From assembly GCA_025526915.1 (NCBI GenBank), contig JAHLKH010000018.1, positions 62,001-126,000 of the forward strand: 64,000 nt of DNA. The letters run 5' to 3'. The position numbers were made by a program, and so were the translations under genes. Within the stretch, counting starts at the first letter, position 1; each line of letters opens with the position of its first letter. The notes below the pieces were generated by a model, which was not told the origin of the DNA, made no database searches, and saw only the letters and a list, made by a program, of their open reading frames with translations. Source of the stretch: Entophlyctis helioformis (taxonomy: Eukaryota; Chytridiomycota; Chytridiomycetes; Chytridiales; Chytriomycetaceae). Of the stretch, positions 32,202-43,000 are shown one piece after another.

Positions 32202-34945
32202 ATGGGCGGCGGCCCCAGCAACAGCAGCAGCGACTCCAACAGCAACGAGCTCAGCGGCGACAGCGACAACAGCAACACCAGCGACACCGGCATCAACCGC
32301 CTCGTGCTCTGCAGCCAATGCAGCATCGGCGTTCACTACAGTTGCGTCGCTCTGCGTTGAACGGCTGTGACGAGCCTGGCTTGCTGATGGGCCTGCCGCA
32401 TCCACCCTGCAGAGGACGTCAAGGCCGTCGCCATTCCAGAGCTGCTGATGGGCGACTCTTTCTACGAGTACAAGTGCGTCTCTTGCACGGGCACTGGCTC
32501 GGACGAGCTCAACCGCTCCAACATTTCATGGTGCGTTGCCGCTGCGTCCATGGCTCGATCTGCCGAGCGGACGCATTCTGACACGCCTTGCTCCACGACG
32601 CATGTCTGGGCAGGCCGACTCTGTCGCACATGGCGCTCTTCCACCTCCACATCACACAGCCAGACCGCCAGTTCTTTCGTCTCAAGGAAGACATTTGCGC
32701 TCTCCTTGACAAGTGCTGGGGCTATCTGCAGCCCAACAGAACACGTATGCCGCGCTGAGATCTCCGCTGGCACGAGATGCGCACAGTCATTCACCGCGTG
32801 CCGTGCTGCCTCTTCTGGACAGGATCTGCAACGTGGACAAACTCAGTGTCGGCCTCACTCTCCACCCAGGCCAAGCTCTTCCTGTCTGGCCAGGCTACCA
32901 TGGGCCAGTTGGGCTACTGGGCACTCAAAAAAGTGGAGCCGCCGTCAAAGCCTACCAAACGCGGCAAGCAGGAACTGCCGGCATCGCACAGCACGCCATC
33001 GTCTGTCCGCAAGCAAGCCCAGTCGTCGGCATCTGCCTCGCCTGCTGGAACACCTTTGCGATCTGCCACCTCGACACCCGTCCCAGCCGCCTCAAAGCCG
33101 CCAACTGCCTCGAGCGTGTCTAAAAGTTTCTCGGCTGTCATTGGCGCATCGACAACCACGCCGCCACAGCAGTACAAGAGGAGTACTGTCATGGCTGCTG
33201 TGTCTGCATCTGCACCTGCCGCACTTGACGCACCTGCTGAACCATCTGTGCCTCTGAAGCGACAAAGGAGTCGGCCGCCGAGCGATAAAAGCCGCAGCTC
33301 AGACGAGTCAGACAGTGAATCATCAGGCACCGATCAGGAATGCACAACACCTTCCCGGCCACGCAAGCGGCAGATGAGCCAGCATGGCCATCAATCCATC
33401 TCGCGTGATGCACCCATGTCTAGATCCGAGTCCGCTCCTGCGCAGTCATCCTCGCTGTCGGCCTTTTTCCTTGCCAAAGGCCGGCCTATTCTCGGTGCAG
33501 ACGCTCAAACACCGGCCAAGCCATCAACAGCGCCAACTATGCCGCAATCATCAATAGCACCTCCCTCGCATCTTCTGTCCACAGCGCCAGTGTCGACCAC
33601 CGACGCAGCACCAGCAGCACCATCAGCGCCATCAGCCATCAGCACCACCACCAGCACCACCAACGCAATCGACAACGCTCATAGCAACTGGGCCGCCAAG
33701 AGCAAGGCAGAAGCGTGTCCCTCAACTGTCAATCCAACGCCAGTTTGAGATAAAGTCTCGACTGGACGTCATGCCATCTTCGTGGCTGACGCCGAGTCTG
33801 GCCCAGTTTCGTCGCAAGCTTCATCTGCAGGCAGAGAAGCGCGTGCTGGGACTGCGGCTGTTTGATCTGGATGCCTGGATGAACCGGTATGCGCGCGTCC
33901 GACAGCCGGCACCGACCCCCATGACGTTGCCGCCCGATGCCAAGGCACGGGTATGCCTGCCAGACGGATCCTGGCGTATACTGTCGCTGCCAGACATGTC
34001 ATCCAACCAAGTCCTGGACAGGTTCCGCAAATCGGCCAAGCAGATAGCCACGCCGTACGACCGGTCGCTGCGGTCGAAACTCTATGGCAACCCGATGCTG
34101 CGAGACACCCTGACTGTGTTTGAGGACCGCATCAGTCCGTACACGGGCAAGCGGCTACGTCCGTACATTATGCGCGACTACGGGTCTCGGCCGCCACGCA
34201 AGGCCATGCTTGAGACTATTTCGGCCATGCAAGAGGCGCCGAACCATCTCGGCACAGATGTAACACCGGCAATACGCGTCAAGGACTTGGTTGCCTGGGC
34301 ATCCGCATCGCCTCCGCCACCGCATCGCCAGTCGCCCATTGACTATGTGTATCTCCACGACATGCACATTGACGCTGTCAACGACGCCCTCGCGCACATG
34401 TTCTGGCCGAGCATAGACGTGTCTGAGAATCTGCTGTTTCCCGACTATAGCGTTGTGGCGCTGTACAAGCGGCTCGTGGTTGGCTGTGCGTTCATGACGC
34501 CCGAGGGATACATTACCTACATTATGGTGGTGCCTGGCTGGGACGGGTGTGGTATTGCAAGCCGCATGCTCTTCCACCTCATCGAGGTCAGTTTGGCCGG
34601 TCCGTTGTCTTGCATATGCTGGTCGTCGTTCGACTGACGCTGGCCATGCACCGATTCTGTGGCTGGCGTGGCTGCAGAAGGCACGATCGGCATCTCTGGA
34701 CGTGACGCTCCATGTGTCTGCCAACAACCGTGCCATGGTAAGGGACTTGCATCTGCACAAGCCGGGCGTGTCGTCAACGTGCGCTGATACAGATCCATGT
34801 ACCTATCCACCAATGCGCGCAGCTGCTGTACCAAAAGTTTGGCTTCAAGCCAGAGGGGTTTATTGTTGGCTTCTATGACAAGTACCTCGCATCCAACTCG
34901 CAAGCGTGCAAGAACGCCGTGTTCACGCGTCTGCGTCTACGGTGA
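32202..34945 (+). CDS. KAT14/ATAC2 (CSRP2BP)-type GNAT acetyltransferase
   Basis: The N-terminus has a zinc-binding/winged-helix module seen in metazoan KAT14: CSQCSIGVHYSCV (32202-32355), FYEYKCVSCTGTGSDEL...W (32413-32530), ALFHLHITQPDRQFFRLKED and DKCWGYLQPNRT (32614-32744), then FLSGQATMGQLGYWALKKV (exon from 32847). A Ser/Pro-rich linker follows. The C-terminal part reads LSIQRQFEIKSRLD, ISPYTGKRLRPYIMRDYGS, MFWPSIDVSENLLFPDYSVV, the acetyl-CoA loop VPGWDGCGIASRML, TLHVSANNRAM and LLYQKFGFKPEGFIVGFYD. Introns at 34588-34674 or so and about 34739-34829. The linker changes frame somewhere in 33500-33650; an intron there is likely but its ends are not resolved. In animals this protein is a subunit of the ATAC histone acetyltransferase complex. 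Confidence 0.88.
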
Positions 34946-35129
34946 CCCTCATGGCCCTGGTGGATGGCCTCCAATGAGCTGCTGTTTGCCATGGCAATAA
35001 AGGTCGTTCATCAGTTCATAGTCAGCCAGTGTGTCGGTCAGTATGTCAGTCTGCACTGCCGTGCACTGCCAGTATGATCGTGGACCAGGCACTTGCCCGC
35101 TTGATCGCACAACATCCATCTCACCGCAC

Positions 35130-36217
35130 ATGTCACTGCGAACAAGTAAAGGCACACACAAACGCTCAGTGCCAGGCGACAGCGACAATGGCAGCACTGC
35201 AGGAGCCAGCCAAGGCGTCCCTGCCGCTCACCAGCCTGCCAAGAAGCCCAAGACGATTGCAAGCACACCGAGTACCGGCAGCAGGCCAGCGAAAGCCAAT
35301 CCGGGCGACACCGACTTTGGTATCATCGCACGAGTCAAGCTGCCCGAGGGGCCGGTGCCCAAGACTGTGGGTCCCAGAGGCACCATCTACGACTACACTC
35401 TCGACTTTCTGGCCTCGCTTGCGGGCAAGAACAACACCAGCGAGTGGGTGCGCATCAACAAGGTGGGCCAGTCTCGTATGCCAGCCAGCCAGCCAGCCAC
35501 GGCCATTGTAGGGACAGCGGTGGCACCGACAATGGCCATGCAAGCAGCGATGCATCCAGTGTGGTCCTGACAGCCAGACGGGCATGCGCTGTGCAGAACC
35601 CGTACGATGCGGCCAAGGACAACTTTCTCGAGTTTGCCAGCGTGGTGCTCGAGCAGCTCAAGAGAGTCGATCCGACCATCGACGCAGACATGGACGCCAA
35701 GGCATGTGTGTTCCGCATGAACCGGGACACCCGCTTCTCAGCGTCCAAGCAGCCGTACAAAGAGTTCATGTCCATGTCTGTCAAGCGCGGCGGCCGAAAG
35801 AGCGCGTATGCCGGCTACTATGTGCAGATCCAGCCAGGGGGCAAGAGCATGATCGGCGCGGGCATCTACGAGCCGTCGTCGTCCTGTCTGGCCCGTCTCC
35901 GCGGCCAGATCTCTGACAACAGCGGGCCGCTGGGCGAGTCGCTCGATGGCGAGGCGGTCGCCTTGCATTTTGGACAGCGTGGCCGACCGTTTCTTGTCGA
36001 CTATGTGGCGGCCATGAGCAACCAGACACTCAAGACTGCGCCAAGAGGCGTGCCACTGCATCATCCTGACATTGATCTGCTGCGGCTCAAGTCGTTGCTG
36101 GTTGGTCGGACATATACAGACCAGGAGATCCTCGAGGTTGGGGCAGTCGAGCGGATCTCGAGTGCATTGGCAGCACTGACGCCGTTTGTCCAGACACTCA
36201 ACGCCATGATGGATTGA
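35130..36217 (+). CDS. DUF2461 family protein (TIGR02453-like)
   Basis: Two exons, 35130-35462 and 35597-36217, phase-0 intron of 134 bp (donor gtgggc). After a disordered Lys/Ser/Ala-rich N-terminus, the conserved domain runs DYTLDFLASLAGKNNTSEW, PYDAAKDNFLEFASVVLEQL, KACVFRMNRDTRFSASKQPY and KSAYAGYYVQIQPGGKSMIG, matching the DUF2461 pattern (LaaNN..W, F...RD.RFS..K.PYK, GYY..i.pgg). Biochemical role of the family is unknown. Closest upstream neighbour on the same strand is KAT14 (185 bp away). Confidence 0.88.
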
Positions 36218-36301
36218 TTGAAAAGGATGCTTGACATGGATGGATTGGATGCAATTGCAAGCCGCTGATGATCAGCTGTGCACCAGTCGTCGTCTCGCGG
36301 A

Positions 36302-37164
36302 CTACTCTGTATCGACCCAGTTGGATGCCACTGGTCCGAAATACGGCAGCTGATACCTGGCCAGACTGTCTGCGTTGATGTATGCCTGGTACCTATTAGG
36401 AGCGTTCCCACAAACGTCAGTCGCGTCCGTCTGGACACACGGATCTGGCCAAGCGTTGCGCTGGAGACGGCATAGACGCACCCCATCCACGCGGCGAGGG
36501 CAACCTCGAGGCCAAACACGAGCCACACCAAGGTGCTTGAGAAGATGCTGAAGAGCACTTGAACCAACTGTCGGAGCAGTGTCAGATACTGTCCATGCCC
36601 ACCACCCATGATTGCTCGCGAGTGGATGTACCATGATGGCAACAAACGTCAGAGACGACTGCCAGGCGTGGAATCTGAGCCAGAGGATGGATACCCGTTC
36701 ATGTCAGCAGTCACTCCATGCACACCATGCACACCATGCCACCGATGCCACGATGCCAGGCAGCTTCATGCCTCACCGGACATAGTCGTTCTTGGTTTCC
36801 AGAATGAGAAACAGTGCGCCTGTTGTGCCGGCCAGGGTCAGACCCCACACAGTCGCAGCCGCAACCAGCATGGCTGCCGTGCAGGGGCGGCAGGCCCAGA
36901 CCCACCTGTGATGGGGCCGAGTGCATAGGCGAGCGCCGCTTCAATGTCGAGACGAATCGGCAGAGCCGTCTCGTACTTGTTGATACGGACCGTGCCGGGA
37001 GGGGGCAGCTGTCCGCCCGGAGCACCGCCCATGCCCATGTTGATGCCCGTCGCACCTGCTACGCCCGACGACAGGCCGGCGTGCGCTGGCGCCATCAGCG
37101 TCGGGTCGTCAATGTCGTCGTCGTCGTCGGGCAATCGTAGCTGGCCTTGTTGCTGATACGTCAT
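36302..37164 (-). CDS. Small Tic20/DUF4870-like membrane protein
   Basis: Five short exons. Exon 1 (from ATG 37164): MTYQQQGQLRLPDDDDDIDD, a Gly/Ala/Pro-rich stretch, then DIEAALAYALGPITG. Exon 2: ALFLILETKNDYVR. Exon 3: FHAWQSSLTFVAIM. Exon 4: LVQVLFSIFSSTLVWLVFGL and EVALAAWMG. Exon 5: YQAYINADSLARYQLPYFG, ending ASNWVDTE. The pattern GPITG-(hydrophobic)-E..Y.RFHA.QS-(2 TM)-A....YQLP..G is that of the DUF4870/Tic20-like four-helix proteins. Fungal members are unstudied, and the name Tic20 does not imply plastids. Confidence 0.8.
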
Positions 37165-37196
37165 ATGAGTGGCGATTGTGAGGCAAAGTCACTGCT

Positions 37197-38338
37197 TTAT
37201 TCCAAGCTCGGCAGCCGCATCAAGGACGGCGCCAGCTCGGCAGGAGTTGCGCCGTCGTGGTCTGCAATGTCTGGGCGTGCACCTCGCCCGACAAGCAGCC
37301 GCACCATGTCCGCACTCTCGACAATCGCCGCGTAGTGCAGCGCCGTCTGTCCGTTGTCGTCCTGCACGTCGATCTGCGCACCAGAGTCGAGCAGCAGCCG
37401 CGCCAGATCCGTGTAGTCGCGGTCGGCTGCCCAGTGGAGGAGCGTCATGCCCTGCACCCGCCATCGCAGACGTGTGAGTGGGCAGACGGGCGGGCATCCA
37501 GACACCACCACGGCATTGGACCGACCTGGCTGTCTCTGGAATCCACGTCTGCCTGCCCCGACCGCAGCAGCTCTGCGACACGATCTGTGTTGCCCTCTTC
37601 CGCCCAGTGGAACACCGTCTTGTCCTGATCCCTGTGGCAGCCAGCCAGTCAGCCAGCCAGCCAGTCAGCGTGCTGCCCCAGATCCGCAGGTTTGACAGCG
37701 CGTCGGGGTCGTCCAAGGTGGCCAGCAGACGTACCGCAGAACCTCGCGAGAGCCTCCCATCTGGCTGACATGCACGCCCATGACATTGCCCCCACTGCCA
37801 GCCCCGCTCCCACTGCCCCTCCTCTGCCACCATCACTATCGCTGTCGTCGTCGCCGCCGTCGCTCAAACTGCCGCGATCGCTGCCTCGGCCATGAGCGGC
37901 ATCGTCAGGTGCAGCTTGCTGGATGCGGCCAGGCGGCAAGAGGGCGTCCACGAGCGCAATGTACTCGGTCTGCGCGCTCGTCGGGTCCATGGCACCGAGC
38001 TCGTTCCATGCGGACCACTGCCATCGGCATAGTCGGTCTGTGAGCCTGTCACTGCTGCTGCTGCTGCTGCTGCGACTGCCGCCACCCGCCGGCTTACCTT
38101 GGCTCGGCCGGAAAAGTCGAGCAGGTTGGGTCTCTGTGTGTTGCATGGTCCGATGGTTGCGACCTTGAACAGGGCATACAGCTGCACATGCCGCCCAGCC
38201 GGGTCAGTCCTCTCGATGGGGGGACAGGTGGATGGATAAGTCGGCGCAGACCTTGAGCAGCTGGTCGTTGCCCAGCCGCAGGCTTGCTCCGTGTGCCTGC
38301 AGCCGGTCGGCAGCGGCTGTGAACGGCGTTGCCATCAT
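37197..38338 (-). CDS. ACBD6-like protein: acyl-CoA-binding domain plus ankyrin repeats
   Basis: Cytosolic binder of long-chain acyl-CoA (family). Start ATG 38338. Exons give FTAAADRLQAHGASLRLGND; LYALFKVATIGPCNTQRPNL and LDFSGRAK (ACBP core with the Tyr and Lys that contact the ligand); WSAWNELGAMDPTSAQTEYI; an acidic Asp/Ser linker; DDPDALSNL; DQDKTVFHWAEEGNTDRVAE; and three ankyrin units (MTLLHWAADRDYTDLARLL, QTALHYAAIVESADMVRLL). Same ACB + ankyrin order as animal and plant ACBD6/ACBP2. The stop TAA at 37199-37197 lies inside an AATAAA, so the polyadenylation signal overlaps the end of the CDS. The exact exon join in the acidic linker (about 37730-37800) is uncertain. Confidence 0.88.
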
Positions 38339-38519
38339 GAGGGGAAGTCTCTTTCATTGACGAGGCTCTGGTCATGGTTATGGTTATGGTGGTGATGCTA
38401 AAGGGATGAGGTCGTTGAGGGGAGAGCCGACGAGCGACGAATATGTATGATGCTGATGAGAGGGGTGGGCATAGTGGTAGGTGTAGGGCTCTTGTTGCTG
38501 GACGATCGCTGTCCCTCGT

Positions 38520-39529
38520 CTACTGCTTCTTGTCGACAAACGACTTGTAGCCCAGATACGCGGCGGAGAACCTGCCAGCGGTGCCAAACAGATGCGTTGC
38601 ACAGACGCCCACGAGCCCGTGTCAGCAAGCCGTGTGTGCGTGGGCATCTGCAAGGCATCGACCAACACGTATGCATTGTGTGCGACGGAGATCTTGGCCG
38701 ACAGACAGACACACAAAAGGACGTACCAGAAGGTTGTGAGGCCGGCAAAGAAGAGAGCGCCGAGCAGGAACCAGAAGAGGAAGAAGCCGGCAATGGCGAG
38801 GAGCGATCCCTGCACGATGGCAACACCAGTGCCTGTGTTGCGCGACGGTCGGGTCAGCGCAAGTACGTCGTCAGGCGACTCGTTAGACTTTGCCGTCGGC
38901 TGATGAGCTGTGCCGCTCTCACGGGAGCAGCGCACGGCGACGGGAGAAACCGTTGCGGCGCGTCGCAGGGGCACAGTGCAGGCCCCCGCCACCCGTGTAA
39001 TGCGGGCGGGCGGGCGGGCGGGCCGGTTGAGAGCGGGCGGGCAATGCGGATGGCGCATCCAGCAGCAGCAGCAGCGGCAGCAAGGGCAAGAAGGCGGCAG
39101 TTGAACTCACCGGCAGTGCCGAGCACGATGGCGCCGGACGTGAGGCCAAAGGCAGCAAACGTGCCGAGGGGAATGGCGGAGAACAGGACGATGGCGACGA
39201 GGAAGGCCTGTTGGTGGTGGCATGAATGGGGGCGGCAGATGCGGGGGCGGCAGATGCGGGGGCGGCAGACAGAGCGTGAGACAGGGCGTGAGACAGCTGG
39301 GCAACAGCAACGACTGCACAGAGCAGCAACAACAGCAACAACAACAACGGCGACGACAACTGCGCACCATCAGAGGCGGGTAGCGCTTGAGCACGGCCTG
39401 GGTGTACTTGAGCGAGGCGATGGCAGCCTGGCGGGCCTGCTCGAGGGCAGGGCCGACCTTCTGCTGGGCAGAGTGCGACCAGGTGGCCACGGAGATGAGG
39501 GCGGACTGGGGCTTGGGGAGAATGGCCAT
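38520..39529 (-). CDS. Promethin/LDAF1-like lipid-droplet assembly protein
   Basis: Start MAILPKPQSALISV at 39529. Exon 1: HSAQQKVGPALEQARQAAI, then LKYTQAVLKRYPPLM. Later exons are mainly hydrophobic: FLVAIVLFSAIPLGTFAAFG, TSGAIVLGTAG, GTGVAIVQGSLLAIAGFFLF, WFLLGALFFAGLTTFWYV, ending RFSAAYLGYKSFVDKKQ with a KKxx-like basic C-terminus. A short amphipathic helix followed by paired hydrophobic hairpins matches the promethin (PF16015) family, which works with seipin at ER sites of lipid-droplet formation. Introns carry short Ala/Ser-coding shadows and a gcgggcgg repeat. Family call is by pattern, not alignment. Confidence 0.75.
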
Positions 39530-40046
39530 TGGGAAGCTAAGAGGTGCCTGCAGGCGCAGCAGATGGGCGGTCAGCATGCGTGCCGGCCATCCGAGGATCT
39601 GCCACGTAGTCCAACGTACGTTGTTTGGTTTAGAGCCAAGTTGCCGCCCGGTTCTCATACCATTACCCCTGGTGGAATATTCCTGATTGGTCAATTCTGG
39701 TGGAATCGCTGTGATTGGTCGATCCTGGTGGAATCGGTGTGATTGGTCGATCTAGAGAGCCCTTGCACAGTGCTGACACTGCGTGATGCGAGCACAGCAA
39801 CGACAGTGGTGCAGGCAGCAGCGCCTGCTGTCTCGCTGGGCCGTGCGTGTGTGTCCTCCATGAATAAAGAGGGGCGAATGCATAGTCATGTGCAACGCTC
39901 TCTCTCTCTCTCTCTGAGGAGCATGCCATTCCACACACACAGACCAGTGCTCCATGTGTTGCTGCCAACCATCAGTCTGATATTACGAGAGCAGCTTGCC
40001 CATAAAACGACCGACACAAAACAACACCAACAACAAACCAACGAGC
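39530..40046. promoter_or_regulatory. Divergent intergenic region between LDAF1-like and XPG-Fanzor genes
   Basis: 517 bp with no gene. Contains the 29-bp tandem repeats, a (ct)n tract at 39898-39916, and gccaagttgccgcc at 39635-39648, a motif that recurs with one extra A at 47652-47666 on the other side of the locus. Core promoters are not resolvable by eye. Confidence 0.5.
39662..39753. repeat. Three tandem ~29-bp repeats
   Basis: Units ctggtggaatcgctgtgattggtcgatc recur three times with small changes. Located upstream of the XPG-Fanzor gene and of the divergent LDAF1-like gene. Confidence 0.85.
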
Positions 40047-43000
40047 ATGGGAGTCGACGGCAGTCTCCCCACCATCGACAAGAGAGGTGGTGTCAAGACA
40101 TACAAAGCAGACACCCCTCTGCCCACTGCCATTCAGGCCATTGCCCAGCAGCAGCCAGATGCCAGCAGCAGCAGCAGCAGCAGCAGCCGACTCGGAGCCC
40201 ATCAGCTGCATCATCCATGTCGACATCCTTTGCCTGCTCTTCATTGACATTATGAGAGCAGCAGCCGCAAAGCCGCCCCAGTCTGACAACGACTGGAGGC
40301 TGCTACTCGAGCCGCTCATCAGCAGCCTCGCCGCAGCCATTGGACAGCTGCACACAGTCCAGCTGCACGTCGACGGCTCGCAGCTCGACACTGGCACCAA
40401 GGCTGCCTATGCCGGGCGGGCCTGGGCGGCATTGGAGGCGGCATCCTTTCTCATGGCTGAGGCAGCCAAGCGAAATGCTGGCCAGAAGAGCGGCAAGCTC
40501 TCGAGGTGTGCCACTTGCTGCTGTTGATCTGCATGCTGTACTGACTCAATGCCATTCCAGAAACGAGATGCAGCGCCTGCAGAAGGCATACCCCCTCACA
40601 CGCGAGCGCAAGGCAGCCATCTGCAAGGCCCTGGGCAGTCTTTGTAACTGCCTCGTCGAGAGGCTGGCCGTCTGGTGGCAGAGGGCAGTGAGTATACAGG
40701 CTTACGGCGGATACAACTACAACAACAGGCCAAGCAAGTCCGGGCGAGGCGCGTCCAGATCATGCCAGCAGGTCCGTGACCACGGACTGCGGCGGCATCT
40801 GTTACAGTCTTCTTGGATACTTCAAAGGCGGGTCTCTGTGTGCCTTTGCGAGAATGAGGCGGATGTTTGCATTGCACGCCATTCCCACGAAGCAAGGTTG
40901 GTTGGTCTTCTGCATGCTTCTAGAATCCATGGCTCACGCGCCTTCTTGACAGCAATGTGCCAGTCATTGTCATCAGTGGCGACTCCGATCTGGTGTTCCA
41001 CTGTGCCGGCTATTGCCCTGTCCTGCTGCTGCAAATGCGCAGTGGGCAGATCAATAGAATGCGATCCTACAATCACCATGGGATTGCCTCCATTGCAGCC
41101 GCCTTAGGCTTCCATTCCTTTGTCTGCCAGTTGGTGGCCGCAATGGCGAGCAACGACTATTTCCATTGTGTTGGGATTGGTAGGTTGGCTTGCCTGCTTT
41201 GCATTTTTGGATGTCATGCACTGCGACCTTGACTTACTGTGATGCTGCGATGTGGACTTGAAGGGATTGTCACGGCTGCAAAGTGCATCATGGCATGCAT
41301 TCGTTTGGAGGCAGAGCAGCTGGGTATCTCTGTCGCGGATGTCTGTGAATGCCTCCAAGACCCCGACATTGCCAGAATGTTTGTGCATGTCATCAAGATT
41401 GCGTTCATGTGGCAGATGTACAAGATCGGCGGCAAGCCTCTTGCCCAGTCATTCAGCAATGCCTTCGCGGTGTTTCTCAACCGTGACGAGAGGGAGCGAT
41501 ATTGGAGAGATCACAGCCCCAGCATGTGGCCATTATGCCAGTGTGTTTGCAGGACAGATGCGGCAGTAAGTCTTGGTTTGGATGCACTTGGACAGCATGG
41601 CATTGACATGAATGCATGCACCATCCAATGGCAACAGCATCACTGCCAACAGGACCATCTCGCCCCAAAACAGGTAGGCACGGCTGCGATCTCTGCAGGA
41701 TTCTTGTGGCACTGACTCTGATGGATGCCACTGGCAGATCTGCCTCTGCATGCACGGCCTACAGCGACTGCTGCTTGAGCCACACGGCACAGCAGCTGAA
41801 GGGAAATGCCAGTGGTGCGGTTTGGCACATCACACGGGACGCAGTCACAGAGCTCGCCAACCACACTGTCAGCACAAGGCGGATGGACGGCGTTTTTGGC
41901 GAATTCAATGGCTGCCGTGTCGTGCTTGGCTGCATCCTCCGGTGCACAGCAGATCAGCTTGCCAATGACAGCATCAACGGCCGCGACATTCTTGCTGATA
42001 TCTGCGAGAATGCAAGCAAGCAGCTGCTCCAGGCTGTGCACGAGAAGGATCTGCTACAAAAGGATATGAGATACTCAGCCCAGCTGAGCAGAGCCTGTTA
42101 CACGCCTTTGTGAGTTTTGGGTGGCTTGGATGCGTGTCTTGACTGTCCACTGCATGCTGTTGCTGATTTTGAGCATGGCTGACTTGATCCATCACTGGGC
42201 GAGCAGATGGTGATCCTGAGACTGCAGGAACGGCTCAAGAGGTATCCAGGCATCGCATGTGCACCATTCAGGCGTTCAAGGAAGCCAGGTTCGCTCTGCA
42301 TTTGTTTGGCACAGTGCGACCTTGTGTATTCACAATCAATCACGGCATTCTTCTGGCAGGCAACCGCAAGGCTAAACAGCACCGCAGAAAGAGCACACGG
42401 ATCGCGACTCGAAAGGCTGTCGCTGCCATTCGCAAACAGGCCGTAGATACGCTGAATCTCTTGGAATGCCAAAAGAAACACAGCCCGGACGACTTCAAGC
42501 CGCTGGCACTTTCTGAGCAGTATCAACAAGCCACAGACACGCTGAAACTGATCATTGACAGGGCTCCAGTGCGTCTTTGCATTTCTATGCTCTGTTTGCA
42601 TGTGGCGGCTTGATGCACCTGCTCATGCTTTGACTTGACAGGTCGGCAAGCCACCAAAAGCGCCAAAGATGCTGCTGCCATCTCCAGCCGCAGCTGATGG
42701 CACAGATCGCGACAAGATCCTCTACATTGATGTGCTTCAAGACACAAAGACAACCGTGAGTTGAACTGCAGGCTTGTGATTGTGAGCATCTTGTGCACAT
42801 TCAGAATGCACGCCTAAGATTGCATCCAAACACGGCAGGAGCCATACCTTGTCACACTGGCCAGACAGGCTGTATTCAAGAAGGAGCGAGAAGAGCGTGC
42901 AGAGAAGGCCAAGGCAGATGAGATCATCAAGGAGCTCAAGAAGGATGCAAGCAAGCAAGCCCGCCAGGCTCAATCTGAGGACGAGACACAGGCGTAAGTG

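Noticed and set aside
36302..37164. Plastid import protein Tic20
   Set aside because: Only the general four-helix DUF4870/Tic20 pattern is shared; the rest of the window is fungal, so no plastid role is implied.
37189..39058. Single long gene covering ACBD6-like and LDAF1-like loci
   Set aside because: Separate starts and stops are clear: ACBD6-like starts at 38338, and the LDAF1-like protein ends at 38520 with KSFVDKKQ.
38447..39742. 431-residue plus-strand open frame
   Set aside because: Antisense to the LDAF1-like gene, whose hydrophobic exons and splice sites are convincing.
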